Of a DNA stretch of 64,000 bases, positions 14,362 to 26,540 are shown piece after piece (position 1 is the first letter of the stretch; every line of letters starts with the position of its first letter). The stretch is from Rachycentron canadum. Lineage: Eukaryota > Chordata > Actinopteri > Carangiformes > Rachycentridae. The translations under genes and the position numbers were made by a program. The notes under the pieces were generated by a model that was not told the DNA's origin, did not search any database, and saw only the letters and a program-made list of their open reading frames with translations. The stretch covers positions 17,469,764 to 17,533,763 of the forward strand of contig CM076660.1 in NCBI GenBank assembly GCA_038496675.1, written 5' to 3'.

Positions 14362-17300
14362 TGAGAACCATACTTGAATCATTGTTGTTCAATATTGAAA
14401 GTTACAGAAAAGAGAGAAAAGGATAGAATTTTCTTATTTTCTCAGGGAAGTCAAGGTGCTGGGACTGTATTGACATTTCATTTAGATGATGGTGTAACGA
14501 GTCATTGAATACGTTGATGTATTGATTTATATTCCTATGACCGAACTGCATCGATAGGCGTATATCCATATGAAGATCGATATGGACGTATATGGATCTA
14601 AATCGATTTGCAAAGTAAACAATCGATTGTATAGATTCCCAGAATTTGCACATTATATTTGTTTTTAGCTCTTTTAATAGTAAAGAAATGTTAAATGTAA
14701 CTCTGACGTCATTATTACTGCACTCCTTTTATACTGAAAATGAGAACAATAGCAGCAGGTTCAACCAGGGTTTATAAACCTAAAGAGAAATGTTGGTTTC
14801 ACTTTTATTAAAAGTTTAATGTATTTGCCATTAATTGTTGTTTACTTGTTCATAGCTGTAATTATCTTATCCCTAATTCCTTTACAAGACAAACTTCTTG
14901 GATGAGCCAAATATCGTTGAATCATATCAGAACTATGGAAAATGATACGCATCATATTGTTACACCCCTAGTTAGATACATTTAAAATCAATGACAAATG
15001 CAGAAACAGATCCCTCTGGGAGGGTTCACAGAGGGATCCTACAGTCTAATCAGAAACATCTGTCCAGCCTCTGAAAACTCTACAGAACAGATTCAGAACT
15101 ATTTACTGATTGAACTGACAGAGTATCAATACACCAGAGGAGGAAACCTGTCTCATGTATCACGTACATCAAATCGATTGAGTAAGTCAAATTATAACAC
15201 AATTATAACACAACAGCCTCATTTATAGATTATGATAAACTGACTCGGAGTTGACTTCAACACAGAAAATCATTTAATTTTGGGTTCAACTTCTGAATGA
15301 CATTCATATTGTATAAGTATATCCCTGATCTTTTTCACCAGGATTAAAACCCCAGGGATGTTTCATGGTGAAAAACCATTACATTTCACCTGTAATAAGC
15401 CTTATATATGGAAGAAGTCAAGTCAAGACACATCACAAAAGCAACTAACACAAAGTAACAGCGCTAAGGAGAGCAGCTGGTTCAACCACATTATTAACAC
15501 CTATTTAGATACCAATGAGTTATTATAGAGTTTCCTGTAGTTTATTAAACCAGGTTTTTGGTGCTGAATAAATTAAAGGTCAAATTCTAAAGAGAACTTT
15601 ACAGACTCAGCAGATTTTTTTTTTTTTTTTTTGGCAGATTCAGCAGCAAGGACAGTAGAGGCAGATGGCAGGAAATGCTAACCCACAAAGTACCAACGCA
15701 TACTTTAAAGCAAAAGTTTGCTTAGTGTGAGTAATCCAAACATTTGGAGGACCGGTCAGTTTCACATTTAATCATTACTCTATTTTTAGCAATAGACTAA
15801 TCCATTTAGCTGAAGTGCTATTCTGTTTATGAAGGAGTTTGTACTAACACAACAGATCAGATAAACATGTAATCAATCTGATAAAATCCCAGGATTCCCT
15901 CCCACCATAAACCCATTTTACTTAATACATTATCTTAAAATAGATTAAATGGAGGCAAGTGTGTCAACAGTGACGCATGGATTATTTGATCAGATCAATG
16001 TGTCATGGCCCAACAAGAACCACCAGTCAGACAAATCCTTATTGACAGGCGCAACTTGCTCAGTAATTTGCATTAAATCTATTTCTATTCTCTTGTTTGC
16101 AGTGAAAATTCAGTAGAGATGATGTAAGTGCTGGAGCCCTGGGTTATGTTGCTGTCATAAACAGGGAAGTATGTTCTCACTCGAGTGAGAATTGTGTTCA
16201 CATGTATCTGTTTTTCATTAGCAAAATATGTTGTAATGATGCCCAAGTTTCCTTTTTAACAACATATCAGGTGCTGTTCAGACTGAAATTTACCATCAAG
16301 TCGTGTTGGGAATTTGTTCATGCTGTAAGAGTATGGAGTCCCAAGGTGTTCAACATTAAATCAATAATTATTATTATAATCAAAAGAAATAATGAACGAC
16401 TAACTTGTGCAGCATTTACTAACCGACATTTGTGTAACAGTTGAAGAAATTATCACAACTCAACTCTTAATGGGTATCTTAAATTTGAGGATAGAAATAC
16501 ACTTTTATATAAAAAAGGAAAGTGTGTCATGGGGGGAAAAGTACCATGAAACCTTTTGAAAAAGCATTTGAAGTAAATATTTCTGCATAAAATTGAACTC
16601 TATAAATCTTTCTATAATTTAATCATGATCATTTCATATTTGTTCTAATGTTTATTTGATGTTGAAAAAATTATTTCATATTGTGTCCTTTTCATTTAGG
16701 TAATACTGAACACTTTTAGTCTCCTTACTAGAGAGGTTTTGTGTAATTGGGTTGATGCCTCTGACATGAGACAACAGATCCAAGTGACAGGCATCATAAT
16801 CCCAAACACTGTATACAATTGTGACAGTAATAATCCTTCTTAGAAATTTACAAGGTCTGCAACTATCATTTATTTAAAGAAATCCTTGGACATAAATATG
16901 AACAATAAAGAAACATTTATTAGTCTGGTTATTAGGGTAAAGAGAAAAAAAATATTTAAGTTGGATATAGACAAAGATTTATATTGTCTGCAAAAAATGA
17001 GGATAATACATTTATTTTATCCTGTATTCTGCTAAAAACATTTGTTTGTTACCAATGGTCCCTGCTAAAAGTCCTGAAATAATCTTTAGTTGTGTAGCAG
17101 TACAGGTTTATACGACTTGATGGGTTTACAGCAGATGAGTCCCTGAGACATGTCTCAAGGTTCCTGACCAGTGGGTAGTTGTACAGCAGATCCCAAGTAA
17201 ATTGCTTTCTTGTAATTCTGTTTCCAGCCTTCCAGGCAAACCAAGTCTTTCCTGTGTCAGATGGTGTTTTGAACCAATCCATGTCTGCAGTATCCTCCAG

Positions 17301-20278
17301 GCCCCAGTAACAGTCACTGAGCGTAGATGAGATGTGCGAGCCACCTTGATTGTTACCTATATCCTCGTTTAAGAACAAATACATCTTAATGATGGAAGTA
17401 TTTTTGACAGAAACCAAGTTTAAACTGACCACTCATTTGGGTTTCAACAAAATAACAGCAGCGACAATTTGGGGCTGTGAATATATAGATTTGTAAATCA
17501 TTTGTGATTCTGTTGTGAATATAACTTGGGCCCATAAGTCCAAGGTTTGCATTTTTAGCACAATCATTAACATAAGGTACTGAAGCACATTATACTCATG
17601 TCTTTGCTGTTTTCTGTTTCCAGAGCAGTGAGTCAGTGTTTCAGTCGACAGTCTATGAAATCAGACGGTAAAATACATTGGCATCAAACACCTGGCAGCC
17701 ATTTTAATGCTTTCAATTTCTTCAGTAATTTTGAGACGATCCTCTTGGGTCTTGTCTTAACTCTTCATTTTCTTTCTCACGTTTTGGAGCATAAAATACT
17801 TTTCAGTGAGATGTTCTGTTCCAGCCTCCTGTGCTTATTATATTCATAAAAACTTGTTAAAGCAATTTGTTCATTTCCTTTACTTACATCACTGGAGGCA
17901 CTGGAGGCTCTTGAAGCATTTATGCTGTACAATAATGTGTTTAATGTGATAATGGGATTTTTCATTTCTGTCTGTGCTTTCCCCAATAGATCTTCCTGCT
18001 GGCCTGCCCGCCGTGTAAAACAGCAATGGTTGTATTTAGGTGAGTATATCCACCCATCTTTGGTCTTTGTTATAATTACTGAAACAGAACGGTGTATGTC
18101 TGTACTTGTGCTAATTATAAGAAGGCTATGTCCTCATAGTCTCTCACATCACTGAGTCAGCCGCCCTCCATCGCAACCTGCCTTAGGAGGCACCTGTCAC
18201 AAATGTAAATCTTGAATGCAATATAAAACGATTGGCCAAACCCAAATTACACATTAATTTTATTTCTATATAAAAAACAATTGCCGCATTGATTGTAATT
18301 AGTTGTACATCTCCACACAGTCAATTGGGTTTTCACAGTTTTATTGTAATGAATTTGCTGGGCTTTATAGTCCTCTCTCCTCAACAACTACCCTGGTCTG
18401 GGCAGTTAATTATTCAGGAGAAATTATTGTGTTTTTGCCAGAGGGAACACAATGTGGGATTTACGCAGAAATAAATATAAGCAGGGTCACTTTCTGTTGT
18501 CATAGCCACATGGGAGTCTGAAGCTGCAGCTGTAGCTGTGTCTTACCTGAAGTAGCTTGCTAAAAATAAAATTTGTGAGTCTGCAAAGCTTTATGAAACA
18601 CTCCCATATTGGGAAAACAAAATACTTAAGTAGGCCAGGTCAGACAAATAATATTCATCAAGATCATATAGCCGACTAGTTTATATAATTCAATTTTACT
18701 GGACATATCATGGAAATTTCCAGTGAGAGAGGCAGTTATTTTCTATCCTGGTTTGAGATTGACGGTTGTAGTTTGTGTAAACATGACATTTTATATGTGT
18801 CTGGGCAAGAAGTGGAACTGTGCTGCATTTGTGTTGTAAATGCCATCAATACCCAAGACGAAGGAGGGGAAAAAGGAAAGCATGAAGTTGTAATCCCTAA
18901 GATTTCAGTCCTGTCTGATTTCATTACATCCGTGGTAACAGTTAGTGGTTTAATACTACAGCAAACAATCCACGAGCAACTGAACAGTATCTGGAAATTC
19001 ATGTAATCTCGAAATAAGAGCCCCCCACCTCCACCAGCAGTATAGTTTGAAGAGCTAATTTTCCAATCAGATAGGAAGGCATCAGAATACTATGATTTTA
19101 ACTAGGATACATTTACATTAACAGCAGGAAAAGTCTGTATTTGACTGACTGCATCAATTTTCTCAGCAGATAAAAACATTTGATTTTATAATTTCCTCTC
19201 TTCTTGGTCCATATGTACCTGGGAGCTTGGGCCATTTTCACATAGACTTCAATACAATCTGACTTCTTTGTACAAACAGTGGAGTCACCCCCCGATGGTC
19301 ATTATATATAAGGCAGGTTTAAGCCACTTCAGCATCGGCTTCACTTTTCAGGCCCGGAGTGAACATCCATTTTGAGATAGTCTATGAGCAGCATCTGTGT
19401 TATTGAATGGGGAAACTTCCTTTGTCCAACAACACAAAGTAGCCTCTTGTTTGTAAATGTATACTGTTATCTTATGACAGCAGAATAACCCTGGATATTA
19501 ATATCTGAAGGTAAATGCCTATTTGTCCCACAGCCCAGCTGTATCAGCGATTCATGTCATACACATACCATAGTGTTTTTAAAGGAACTGTATGTACCTT
19601 TTTGCTATTATTACATAGCCAACATTAGCATTTCTTACTTTTTAACTAAATACTTTTGACTCTTATTTTGTTTCTATTTGTCATGTCTCTTCCTCTACTG
19701 AAGTTAGCATGCTAACCAGCTAGCTTCAGCCTGTATTGTGACAGTGACTCACTGTAGCATCCAGTCAGCCCTCTAGTCCAAAATGAGAGGATGAAGAAGT
19801 CGATCAGACGTCGTAAACCCTCGTCTTATACATGTGACGCTCTGGGCTGGTGATCAGCACCACTCACTACCAGCAAGAAAAAACTTGCGAACTTTATTCT
19901 TTAGGCATATTTTTAAACACACTCAATGATGAGGGGACAATAGTGGGCACATATGCTAATGATCAATGAGTTTAATGAATTTGAATTTGAAACAGACTGT
20001 TTTTCCAAAAAGGTTCGTAGGGCCCCAGACCGACGGCTGGGCTTATTTGAACTGACATTCCTACAACACCACTGTTTTCCCAGTGACCTTAGCTGTCACA
20101 ACAGTTATTTTGGCTCATCTGATAAAAAGAGCAGTGAGAGGAGATGGATGTAGGGCCACACTTTGACACATAAACTCCAGGGTTTTATATACGGTAACTC
20201 CCAGAATTATTTTTGTGCAACAGAAACATTTATCCTCGTGGTGGATGAGCAGAAGTTAACAGAACAAGCATAGCAGAG

Positions 20279-20329
<51 letters not shown>

Positions 20330-23300
20330 TGAGTGGAATATGGAGGCAGCTGCAGAGTATGTGCTAACCAGAGGCTTGGCAATGACGGACTAGCTAGAAA
20401 TAGTGATTTGTCAGACTGATGACAACAACTTTGTGTGACGACTTGATGGATCATAGACGTGTCAAGTTTCCACAACAAACCAAGTGTCAACCCACCATGA
20501 TGTCACCCATTGGTTTGTGAGCTAGCGTTTTGAAGCCTCAAATTTGTAATTTGTTTGTCATCGTCTTGGTTTTCTGAAACCAGTAGAAACCATATTTGGA
20601 GGAGAAGGTGGAGCTGAGGAGGAGTGAGGGGTCGATCCGACCTGCTCTGTACTCTATCCTGATTGTGTGGTACAGTCTGTCAATCACACAGTAGCCACAC
20701 CCCAATTCATCCCCTGCTTAATGGTCTATTTTCTATCTATCATTTTTAATGAACATTAAAAATGTTAAAGATAAACTCATTAGGAAAACGTTTACTGAGG
20801 TAATAAATGAAGTGAGAAGTGAGAATGACATTTTCCCATAGATTTCAATACAATCTGACTTCTTTTTACATCCAGTGGCGTCGCCCCCTGATGGTCATTA
20901 AATAGAATAAAGGTTTAAGGCTCATCAACATTGGCTTCACTTTTCAGATGTCTATGTCCATTTTTATAGACGGTCTATGCAGCAAACATATACATGAGTG
21001 AAAGCCTGAGGCATCAGTGACCTGACTTCTCACAATCAATACTCCCAAGAGGTCGTGATGCTGCCAAAGAATGAGAGACGGTTGCTGCTAACAGCATCAT
21101 GGATAAGATTGATTAGTTGTTTTTTTTCAGTGACATAGAACATAATCTGCCCTGTCCTCCACCTGAACTTATATCAGCTTTAATCGATTCAAGCTGATAT
21201 ATCAATAATAAGTAATATTGTGTATGTGTTTAATGTCTAATGTTGTTATAATTGTCTTGTGTTTTTCTTTGTGTTTTCAGGCTGCAGGTCCACATGTTGA
21301 ATGGTGCATTACTCGCTTTAATGTTCCCTGTAGTCAACACCAGACTGGTAAGTAACTCCAGTGAAGTCTCATACACAGCCAGCCCTCTGTTTCTGAAGTT
21401 AACAAGGATTCTTGTTCATTATCCACATATTTCACTTCTCATGACAGCTCAACAAGAGCAAGTGTTATATCTTCTCTGCGACCTGTTTGAAAAGGCTACT
21501 TTGTGACATTTTATCTCCTCCATGTCGAGAATGTGACATCAATATAAATGGGGTGTTTAAATAAACGTGGTGTCTCTACTAGAAGATCAATGTGAAGAAC
21601 AAATTCTAACATACAGATAAAATGTCAGACCCAAGTTGCGCAAAGCACTAGTTTGATGATGAGGAAATTTGCCATTTTAAGTGAAGGAACTCTGAGGAAA
21701 TTAGTTCAAATCTGACAGCACTGCCTGCTTGAAAGGCTTCCACTAACAGTGGCAGACCAAGTCCAGATGCAGGAGATGACGCCCAAACATCAAATTCAAT
21801 TTGCTTAAATGAAATCAAGATTGGACTCTTTCAACTTCTACGTGATCCCCATGAAAATCAAATGTTCTCACCAACAACTATTCTCACCTGAAAAAAGCAA
21901 AGGTTTTATGCCATAACTCAGTTTCATTATCACCTGGGGAACTTGTTTTCTTGAACAACAAAAGAACGCCTTGTACTGGGGCTTTTTTTTAACATCAATG
22001 AACATTAGACTGTTGGTCAGTGTTCGTTTCAAATTAGTTTTCACATCAGAAATAGCAAACAGTATGTAGACTGAACACTAATCAGATTTAATAATAAATG
22101 GACTGTAATACATGATGATAAATTAAATATTAAATGGACTCCACTGAAAAGGCAATTTATATCAGATCCTCATAAATCTTCTTGTAAAAGCATTAATTTA
22201 TCCATTATGTGTATTAAAATGTAATTAATTTAAAGCACTGATCCCTGACCTGACTGAAAATGCAGAAAACTTTTCTGAATTGCACCATTAATATTAACTA
22301 TCTCCAGTCGTGCACTGTGTGTTTCTTTTTTCATTAATAAGGTTGTTCAGTGTTGACATTACTTACATTTTGGCTGAGGGCTCTGCTGATCTGAGGTCAG
22401 GCTCTGTGTTAGCAGATCGCCACGCCCACTCATCTTCTTTTTCTTCTTTTCAGTAGCAGTGTAAAAATGGCTGCTGATGAGTCAAAAAAAACCCAAAACA
22501 AAACAAAAAAAACCTCCACTTGTGACTGCCGGTCTGAGATCAGTGCATGAGATTACTAGAGTGCAGGAAGTCTGTCTGTTAACTGATTAAAATCTCCAGA
22601 CATTAGGATACTTCTTTTTATCTCATACTATAAACAATAAAACATCCAAACAGTACCAGCAATTTCTCCTTAGACCCTGCACAAGGGGCTGCCTGTTGGC
22701 CATCTTTAATGTATAAAGAACTCATCTCTCCACAGCTGCCCTTTGAGAAGGAGATCTACTACATCCAGCACTCCATGCTGTACCTGGTGCCTCTTTACCT
22801 TTTCAGGAAAGGAGGTAGGTGTTGATCGAATTGTGTTTGGTACACCTGTGTCATGCATTCATTATAATCCTGCAGACTGCGCTTCCCTTTAGGTTTGAAG
22901 TAAACTCAAAAAACACTGTCACAACATAAAGGTGAATGTGCATAAACTGAAGTTCTCCAGCTTCAGCATGTGGCGTGTAGAATATTTTCCTCAGAAACAG
23001 CTGTCCAGATGCCCTTAGAGTCAATTAATGGCAAATACAAGAGGAGAGAGGTTGTACTAGGCAGCCCCCAGGTAAATGTACTGACCCAGGTCAGAGGCAG
23101 AATCATTAAAGATTTAATCACAACCTAAAAAATATGAATAAGACAAAGAACAGACACAAGGGCGCGTAAGATTTAAATTACTGGTCACATTTACGAGCTT
23201 TAGTGTTTGGCAGAAGTCAGGTAAACATTAGAGAGAATTATCTAGGGTGACTCTGCACCATTGTTCATCAGTAATGTTACACTGGAGGCCAACAAAAGGA

Positions 23301-24843
23301 AATATCTGTTGCTCTAGTTTAACAGACCTAATGGGAGCATGTTTGATGTTTCCTCAGAGCTAACATTACTTAGCTCTGAGGAAACAGGAAAAGCCAGTTT
23401 GACACTACATCCTGTTACTGGTTTGTCTGTGGTCACAGAGCATTGCCTTAGTTGAAGCAATTGGTCTGTAAGAGGGAAGGGATTTGTTCTTTAGTGTTTT
23501 GTCTGTGCCAAGTCAAAGCAGCTGGTTAGAGATGGGACTATGTTCTTGTTCTGTTTTAAACTGGTTCAGGGGTGAGGCGTCAGTTAACACGGTAACTGCC
23601 TCTGTGACAGTGGCCGTACATGTCGGAGCAAATTCATTTGCAGAAGTTTATATTATGAGACTCATCTTTTATAGTCTGAACCTGTTTCAATAATCTGTGT
23701 TTTTAGTATATGTTGAAATACAGTCATTAAAGAGTCATTGACCATGATTTTTAAATGTAAAATAGACATTGAAATTTACATTATGTTATAACTTGCTTGC
23801 AGAAGTGGGTCAGACTCGGAGGTGAAAGTCACAGGTCTATAAATAAACCTATTTCACGTGTGTGATGTGCATTTACATGTTCTGCTACCAGCAACACTGT
23901 CAGTTTACAGCTGAATAATCTATTGAAACATTTACTCTAACAAGCAGAGGGATTCCTGGTCAAGGCTGAATTAGACGTCCAAGTGTTAACTTCATGACTC
24001 GTTTCTCTTCCACTGCTGCTGTCGTCATTTTAAAGATAAATGTCCAATGTTACACATCAGTGTCTCTGGCTCCACTGGATTAAAAATGTTATTTACCTGT
24101 TGCCATGGTGAATCGTAGTATCAGAGCTCCATTGATAACGGCTTTTTTACATTCGCCATACTAAAAAAAAAAATGAGTTTCCCATCTTCAGGGCTAATTA
24201 ATCAGAGTTTGTAAATAAATTTAGAGTTTGTTAATCCAGCGTTTTGCATCACCCAGCCCCCAGGTGTTTTACAAGTGTTTGTTTTTGCAGGTGTTTACAA
24301 GCCTGAGCCTCTAGGGGACATGTGGTGGGCGCTTCTCTCCACTGGCATCCTGTTCCTCTATCACTTCATCTTCTTGCAAGTCCTTGGCCTGGTAAGATGG
24401 AGCCCCCTGCTGGGCATCACATGACATTTCACTATGTAAAGTACACATGCGTAGGGATCACACCATCATCACTTGCATCACTGCTTCATTTACAAGGAGT
24501 ACGGAGGCATAAGTTGTTTATCCAAACATAGTAGTGTGATCAACAGGAATACATTGATATATAATCTAATGTTAGACAGTCGTGCTTCAAAGAACTGACA
24601 TTGTGTCACTGAGACGTATTGATCAATCAATATAAATGATAGAAACTGAAATCTGTATCAGTTTAGGCACAGCTACCTCATGAAAAAATGATTACATAAA
24701 TATTATAGCAATGGCTGTAAAGGTGAAGGCTGCAGCTTATTGCACATACTCTTCTTAATAGTTAATTAAAAAATGTTTTCTAGGCGGCACAATCCAAAAA
24801 ATAAATAAATGTTGGGTAAGCAAATGGGCGAATGCAGATTTAA

Positions 24844-24881
<38 letters not shown>

Positions 24882-26540
24882 TCATTCACACATGCTTGCG
24901 TCTGTCAGGGAAAAGCAAGTATAAGTTTGCTCTGCACATGTCGGGCACATGTCCTACACAAAGGTCAAGTGTGTGGTGGTGACTGCCTGACAGATGGATT
25001 ACCTTTCGCAGTGGTCGAGCCTGGTCAGTGGGGCTTCAAATACAGCAGAGAAGCAATGACAAAAGATCATTCTTTCCTTTGATGCCCCAAAATAGTTTCT
25101 GGTTTCAGTCGTTTACTAGACAAAAATAGCAAACTATATTACGGCCTTGAGGTTGTATGTCTCCGTCACTCAAACCAACACCAACACTGGCATCTGTGCA
25201 TTTCCTGCCAGACACTGTATTTCTGAGGCTGACACTGATATTCGGTGTCTTTGTTCACCAGCAGACCTGGACACTGATACATTATCTTACCTAAGTTAAC
25301 AGCAGCCTGTCTGTTTTATTGGTCTAAGTTCACACAGATACATATATTCAAACTATGATGACAATACTTAACTTCACTATATTAGAATTACAAGCTCAAC
25401 AGAAAACGTGTCCCGTTTGTGTACAAATCACGAGGGAATGTCAAATCACTGTTTTTTTTCCTGTTGAATTTCACATTTTTGAACCACCCAGTTTTTGAAA
25501 CTGTTTGATAGATTTATTCTTTTCCCTGAAATCCATCCATTTTTGGAATTTTAGAACAATTTATTTTTTTTTTTTTGGTAATGTTGTGAAGATTGTAACT
25601 ATGTGTTTGAGGTTTGTATTAGCTGCTCCCCTGTTGTCGATATATATTCTCATGATGTTTACAACACACAATTTTCTGTAGCTGGTTACTTTTCTAATTA
25701 ATAACCTCTTGTCTTTTGTGACTCGTTGCTATTGTTTTGTCCATTTGCTGTAAATCACAATTATCTTGGCAGCAGAGCAGATGAGCCATATTGTGTTGAA
25801 CACCCAATTAATCAGCTTTAGTTCAAGTGAGTGCCTGAGGTTAATAGTGATAAAGACATGAAATAGTGGCTGTCTGATTGCAAAATGATGCATCGCCGTA
25901 CACAGACAAACCTCAGCAAAGAGAAACAGTGGTGAGCTGTGGTCAGATGAAGTATCTCCATGACTTACTGGAAGATACTTCATCAATTTTAGGATAAACA
26001 AAGCTACAGACTGCTGCTTCAAAAATCAGTAGATCACAAAACAGAAAGATTTAAAACATTGAAAATTATAAGCTTCATCAAGTCACTCTTCACTGAATTG
26101 TTTTGTGTAATTTTGGAAAGTGATTTTTTTCACACCCTCTGCAACTATTAACAATTACAGAAATTAAAAAAATCATTCAATCTATAGACACAAGTCTACA
26201 TAAGGGTTAGATAGTCACAGTGAATACAGCCATGATATTTGCCCAGAGCTCATTATCCAGCTGGGTAGTATTTATTCTGATTGCTATTGTGCTCATCTGC
26301 CTGTCTTGTCTTGTCTCGTCTGTTCCCTTCCAGGCGACCGAGGTCAACCTGAACAACATGCTGTGCCCGGCCGTGTCTGACCCCTTCTACGGGCCTTGGT
26401 ACCGGGTGTGGGCGACGGGCCACCAGACCCTGCTGACCCTCATTCACGGGAAGGTCCTCACACTCCTTTCTCAACACACTGGCTCCGTCTGCAGATACCT
26501 GCTGGACACACTCCGACTGCGCAGCAAGAAAGTCGACTGA
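10055..26540 (+). CDS. tmem164: Transmembrane protein 164 (acyltransferase), six coding exons
   Basis: The coding exons are 10055-10417, 17990-18039, 21281-21347, 22736-22814, 24291-24391 and 26334-26540. All introns are GT/AG and the phases join to an 867-nt frame of 288 residues ending in TGA (human TMEM164 is 297). The start is ATG 10055 (MSRY, A at -3), as in orthologues. Conserved blocks include [11 protein letters not shown] (residues 9-19), [22 protein letters not shown] (94-115, broken here only by my listing), [19 protein letters not shown] (142-160) and [11 protein letters not shown] (222-232). Hydrophobic segments lie near 42-60, 85-98, 105-128, 143-156, 168-183 and 198-220, fitting a multi-pass membrane protein. 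In human, C123 and H181 are reported as essential for transferring polyunsaturated acyl chains to ether lysophospholipids, an activity that promotes ferroptosis. The matching residues here are C114 (in NPCH) and H172 (in YIQH), both present. The protein is 9 residues shorter in the loop after residue 60. Identification is firm; the enzymatic role is transferred from the mammalian protein. Confidence 0.95.
14329..14359. repeat. GT microsatellite
   Basis: About 15 uninterrupted GT units lie in tmem164 intron 1, just left of a MITE-like element. Length is likely polymorphic. Confidence 0.95.
14488..14971. mobile_element. hAT-like non-autonomous element (MITE), about 480 bp
   Basis: The left end reads GGTGTAACGAGTCATTGAAT and the right end is its diverged inverted counterpart, finishing TGTTACACCCCTA. 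Between them lie short blocks rich in ATCGAT words and no transposase frame. Fish genomes carry many such elements ending in TTACACCCCTA. The flanks TTAGATGA (left) and TTAGATAC (right) could be a decayed 8-bp target duplication, as expected of hAT elements. The family assignment is by eye and the exact ends may be off by a few bases. Confidence 0.65.
17049..17432 (-). other. Unrecognised 127-codon open frame in tmem164 intron 1
   Basis: An ATG-initiated frame of 127 codons lies antisense in the intron, in AT-rich DNA where frames of this length are uncommon. The product has a Trp- and aromatic-rich middle ([15 protein letters not shown], then [18 protein letters not shown]) and a polar end. 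I do not recognise a domain. It could be a fragment of a transposon or pseudogene, a single exon, or chance. I see no promoter or poly(A) signal tied to it. Confidence 0.25.
19228..19395 (+). repeat. Dispersed teleost repeat, copy 1
   Basis: The copy contains the order CAATACAATCTGACTTCTTT, a CAGTGGAGTC block with CCCCGATGGTCATTA, GGTTTAAG, GGCTTCACTTTTCAG and a TAGTCTATG end. The same order occurs at 20827-20985. This word series is common in spiny-rayed fish genomes. No coding capacity is seen. Confidence 0.75.
20282..20330. repeat. Long GT microsatellite
   Basis: More than 20 GT units, interrupted only at the right edge, in tmem164 intron 2. It causes a spurious His-Thr repeat frame on the opposite strand. 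Confidence 0.95.
20827..20985 (+). repeat. Dispersed teleost repeat, copy 2
   Basis: Same family and orientation as the copy at 19228-19395: TTTCAATACAATCTGACTTC, then CAGTGGCGTCGCCCCCTGATGG, GGTTTAAGG, TTGGCTTCACTTTTCAG and GACGGTCTATG, each slightly diverged. The two copies are about 1.6 kb apart with unrelated sequence between, so they are separate insertions or an old segmental duplication. Confidence 0.75.
21170..21201. repeat. Near-perfect 32-bp palindrome
   Basis: Eleven-base arms (left arm TATATCAGCTT) flank a centre with AATCGATT, so the whole 32 bp is self-complementary apart from one base pair. It lies about 80 bp upstream of tmem164 coding exon 3. Confidence 0.75.
21348..22735 (+). 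other. tmem164: tmem164 intron 3
   Basis: The 1.4-kb intron runs from GTAAGT to TCTCCACAG. It is AT-rich, with a short CAAAA-type run near 22485-22512. I recognise no exon or transposon in it. Confidence 0.8.
22815..24290 (+). other. tmem164: tmem164 intron 4
   Basis: The 1.5-kb intron runs from GTAGGT to TTTTTGCAG. Its only notable feature is a perfect long-armed hairpin at 23347-23386. Confidence 0.8.
23347..23386. repeat. Perfect 17-bp stem with 6-base loop
   Basis: The arms at 23347-23363 and 23370-23386 are exact reverse complements (left arm TGTTTCCTCAGAGCTAA) around the loop CATTAC. The stem is too short and its flanks too unpaired for a typical microRNA precursor, though the structure would fold strongly in the transcript. 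Confidence 0.85.
24392..26333 (+). other. tmem164: tmem164 intron 5
   Basis: The 1.9-kb intron runs from GTAAGA to CCCTTCCAG. It contains a CA microsatellite at 24846-24877 and a T run near 25562-25576. No other feature is supportable. Confidence 0.8.
24846..24877. repeat. CA microsatellite
   Basis: About 16 CA units in tmem164 intron 5, likely polymorphic. Confidence 0.95.

Larger units (their letters stand above)
10418..17989 (+). other. tmem164: tmem164 intron 1
   Basis: This 7.6-kb intron starts GTGAGG and ends CCCCAATAG. It contains a GT microsatellite at 14329-14359, a hAT-like MITE at about 14488-14971, T runs at 13857-13871 and 15616-15632, and an unrecognised 127-codon open frame on the - strand at 17049-17432. 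No other exon-like segment with similarity to a known gene is apparent. Confidence 0.8.
18040..21280 (+). other. tmem164: tmem164 intron 2
   Basis: The intron starts GTGAGT and ends TTTTCAG. It holds two copies of one dispersed teleost repeat (about 19228-19395 and 20827-20985), a long GT microsatellite at 20282-20330, and a near-perfect 32-bp palindrome at 21170-21201. I see no additional exon. Confidence 0.8.

Noticed and set aside
20230..20490. Open frame with a His-Thr repeat on the - strand
   Set aside because: It is only the translation of the GT microsatellite at 20282-20330.
10418..26333. Intronic microRNA corresponding to mammalian miR-652, which lies within human TMEM164
   Set aside because: I looked for the mature sequence and its hairpin by eye in these introns and did not see it. 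A covariance or BLAST search would settle this.
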